Shown here one piece after another: positions 14,110 to 15,526 of a DNA stretch of 15,526 nucleotides. The notes beneath the pieces were generated by a model. It was not told the origin of the DNA. It saw nothing but the letters and a program-made list of their open reading frames with translations, and did not search any database. Origin of the DNA: an uncultured Pirellulaceae bacterium (GTDB lineage: Bacteria; Planctomycetota; Planctomycetia; Pirellulales; Pirellulaceae); contig CAMYKF010000740.1 of NCBI GenBank assembly GCA_947258905.1, positions 1 to 15,526 on the forward strand, written 5' to 3'. The stretch's first letter is position 1. Each line of letters starts with the position of its first letter. The translations under genes were made by a program, and so were the position numbers.

Positions 14110-15526
14110 CTATTTGCGCACCTGGCGGGCCAGCTGCGCCGCAATCTGCTCGCGAAAGATTTTCGAGTTGTGCCGGATGTCGACTGGCAGGCTCTTCTGC
14201 AACCGCACCTCCTGAATGCTGCTTGTTACTTCATGCCGTGCCGCCAGATCGGCGAGTTCCCGGCACAATCGCTGCCGTCGTTCCCCGGTCGCCGGCCAAT
14301 GCTCGGGCCACGGCTCAGCCACGATTACCGGCCGCTGCTGGCCACGCTCGCCCAGGCCTACCAGCGCGCTGCGGTAAATCGCCGGATGCCTATTAATGAT
14401 CGACTCACAGGGAACAGTAAACAGGGTTTCATTTCCGTAAATCACCCGCTGGCTTTTGCGTCCGCAAATCCAGAATCGCCGATGTTCGTCAAAGTATCCG
14501 ACGTCTCCCATGCGGTGCCAGAATCGATCTCCATCGGCGATCTTGGCCAGAGCATTGGCTTGGGTACGGGTCACGTAACTTCGGGTCACGACCGGTCCCG
14601 ATACGATCAACTCGCCAATTTCACCCGGCTCCAGCAATTTTGCATCGCCAATGTCTGCAATTGGCTCGTCGGTGATCTCGATGATTCGCCAGTCGATTTG
14701 CGCGAAACGACCGCCGACACAAACGCCCTTGCCCTCATCGGTTTTTCTGGCGGTCTCGCCGAGCACGACGGTCGCGGAATTGCAGGCTACCGGCAACGCT
14801 TCGGTCGCCCCGTAGGGTGTGAACACATCGCCCTGCGACGCGATGATCTGCTTGACGCGCTTCAGTACGTGTGCGGGCACGGGTGCGCCGGCCGACATGA
14901 CGCGTTCGATCGTCGGCAACCGCTTTCCCTGTTCTTCGCACCAGCGACTGACGGTATTCCACAGAGCCGGCGACCCGAATGACTGGTTGGCCTGCCAGTG
15001 CTCGGTCGCAGCCGCAAATACCGCCGGCGAAACCGAGGCTGGCCGTGTGAAGTCCATCTTGGGGAACACGGTCGTCACACCCATTGCGGTGTTAAAAAGT
15101 GCAAACAGCGGAAATCCGGATATGTCAGCCCCGCCCGGCTGGATCTCAAAGTAGCGCTGGATCTCTTCGGCTTGCGTGATGAAATTGAGGTGCGAATAAC
15201 CTACTCCCTTGGGCGGACCGGTGCTGCCCGATGTAAAGATAATCGCAGCGTCCGCCGTGGCCTCGCGGGCAGCCACCTGGAATTCCGCGCTTGATTGCTG
15301 CCGAAAGTTTTCGATGCTGCGGCAACCCGGCCAGCGTTTCCTGCCCACGACAAAATTGTTGCCGGCATTGGGAAAACGTTTGCGAAACAACCATCGCGCG
15401 ATTTGGGCTTTGGCAATCCCGACAATGCCCTGCGGGTCGGCCTCTGCCAGGCAATTCACCAGATTTTTTCGGCCAATTCCCGGATCAATCAAAATGATCA
15501 GCGCACCGGACTTGAACAGCGCGAAC
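14110..15526 (-). CDS. OleC-like fatty acyl-AMP ligase/synthetase, N-terminus beyond the window
   Basis: An adenylate-forming enzyme; 471 C-terminal residues are present and the frame runs off the right edge (FALFKSGALIILIDPGIGR is the first visible segment). Motifs in order: the phosphate loop IIFTSGSTGPPKGVGYSH, the adenine-binding TPYGATEALP, GDVGYFDEHRRFWICGRK at the hinge, and the late lysine in LPVDIRHNSKIFRE (codon 14161-14163). The IDPGIGRKNL and PVDxRHNxKI segments resemble OleC-type proteins, which act on long beta-hydroxy acids in olefin biosynthesis, and related planctomycete fatty acid-CoA ligases. Without neighbours oleA, oleB or oleD in view, the choice between OleC and a general acyl-CoA synthetase stays open. 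It is convergent with the Tad operon. Confidence 0.88.
   Translation of the reverse strand, partial: FALFKSGALIILIDPGIGRKNLVNCLAEADPQGIVGIAKAQIARWLFRKRFPNAGNNFVVGRKRWPGCRSIENFRQQSSAEFQVAAREATADAAIIFTSGSTGPPKGVGYSHLNFITQAEEIQRYFEIQPGGADISGFPLFALFNTAMGVTTVFPKMDFTRPASVSPAVFAAATEHWQANQSFGSPALWNTVSRWCEEQGKRLPTIERVMSAGAPVPAHVLKRVKQIIASQGDVFTPYGATEALPVACNSATVVLGETARKTDEGKGVCVGGRFAQIDWRIIEITDEPIADIGDAKLLEPGEIGELIVSGPVVTRSYVTRTQANALAKIADGDRFWHRMGDVGYFDEHRRFWICGRKSQRVIYGNETLFTVPCESIINRHPAIYRSALVGLGERGQQRPVIVAEPWPEHWPATGERRQRLCRELADLAARHEVTSSIQEVRLQKSLPVDIRHNSKIFREQIAAQLARQVRK

Overview
The window looks like chromosome from a Planctomycetota bacterium, probably Pirellulales-like. This is inferred from the gene families (a large secreted DUF5117-type zinc metalloprotease, a tricorn-type protease, stand-alone TadE/TadG proteins, an OleC-like acyl ligase), moderately high GC, mostly weak Shine-Dalgarno sites and REP-like dispersed palindromes. 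No rRNA, tRNA, CRISPR array or insertion sequence was seen. The standard stop set applies: TGA ends the VOC gene and one TadE-like gene, and tryptophan uses TGG.

The most notable region is 3580-4490. It holds two tandem paralogous genes for small exported lipoproteins with a heavy-metal-associated (HMA/MerP-like) domain. Each is interrupted by an in-frame TGA at exactly the same codon of the metal-binding loop (GM-x-TGA-xxx-Cys). Reading through the TGA restores a complete, well-conserved HMA domain in both. Immediately after each TGA lies a 6-bp hairpin with a 5-nt loop carrying GU, at the same distance from the TGA. The two hairpins differ by a compensatory base-pair swap and an A-U/G-U exchange. 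This is the signature of bacterial SECIS elements, so both are best read as selenoproteins. Conventional gene calling would miss them or call them broken fragments.

Layout, left to right. 1-125 (-): N-terminus of a lipoprotein cut by the window edge. 378-3248 (-): secreted metzincin-like zinc metalloprotease with an Asp/Glu tract, ending in a clear terminator. 3580-4490 (+): the two predicted selenolipoproteins, with a strong terminator between them and a 20-bp tandem repeat before the second. 4590-5042 (-): VOC/glyoxalase-fold protein flanked by two copies of a palindromic dispersed repeat. 5246-6211 (-): rhomboid protease with a C-terminal zinc-ribbon-like tail, followed by a long inverted repeat. 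6538-7341 (+): four-helix membrane protein whose 3' end runs into an antisense remnant of what looks like a TRAP-transporter solute-binding protein gene. 7701-7910 (+): dodecin. 8138-11908 (+): tricorn-like protease with two acidic tracts around an inserted beta-rich segment. 12135-14095 (+): TadE/TadG-vWA/TadE operon. 14110-15526 (-): OleC-like acyl-AMP ligase running off the right edge.

Apart from the Tad trio and the selenoprotein pair, the genes are mostly single transcription units with their own terminators. No Sec machinery (selA, selB, selC, selD) lies in the window; the selenoprotein reading predicts that it exists elsewhere in the genome.
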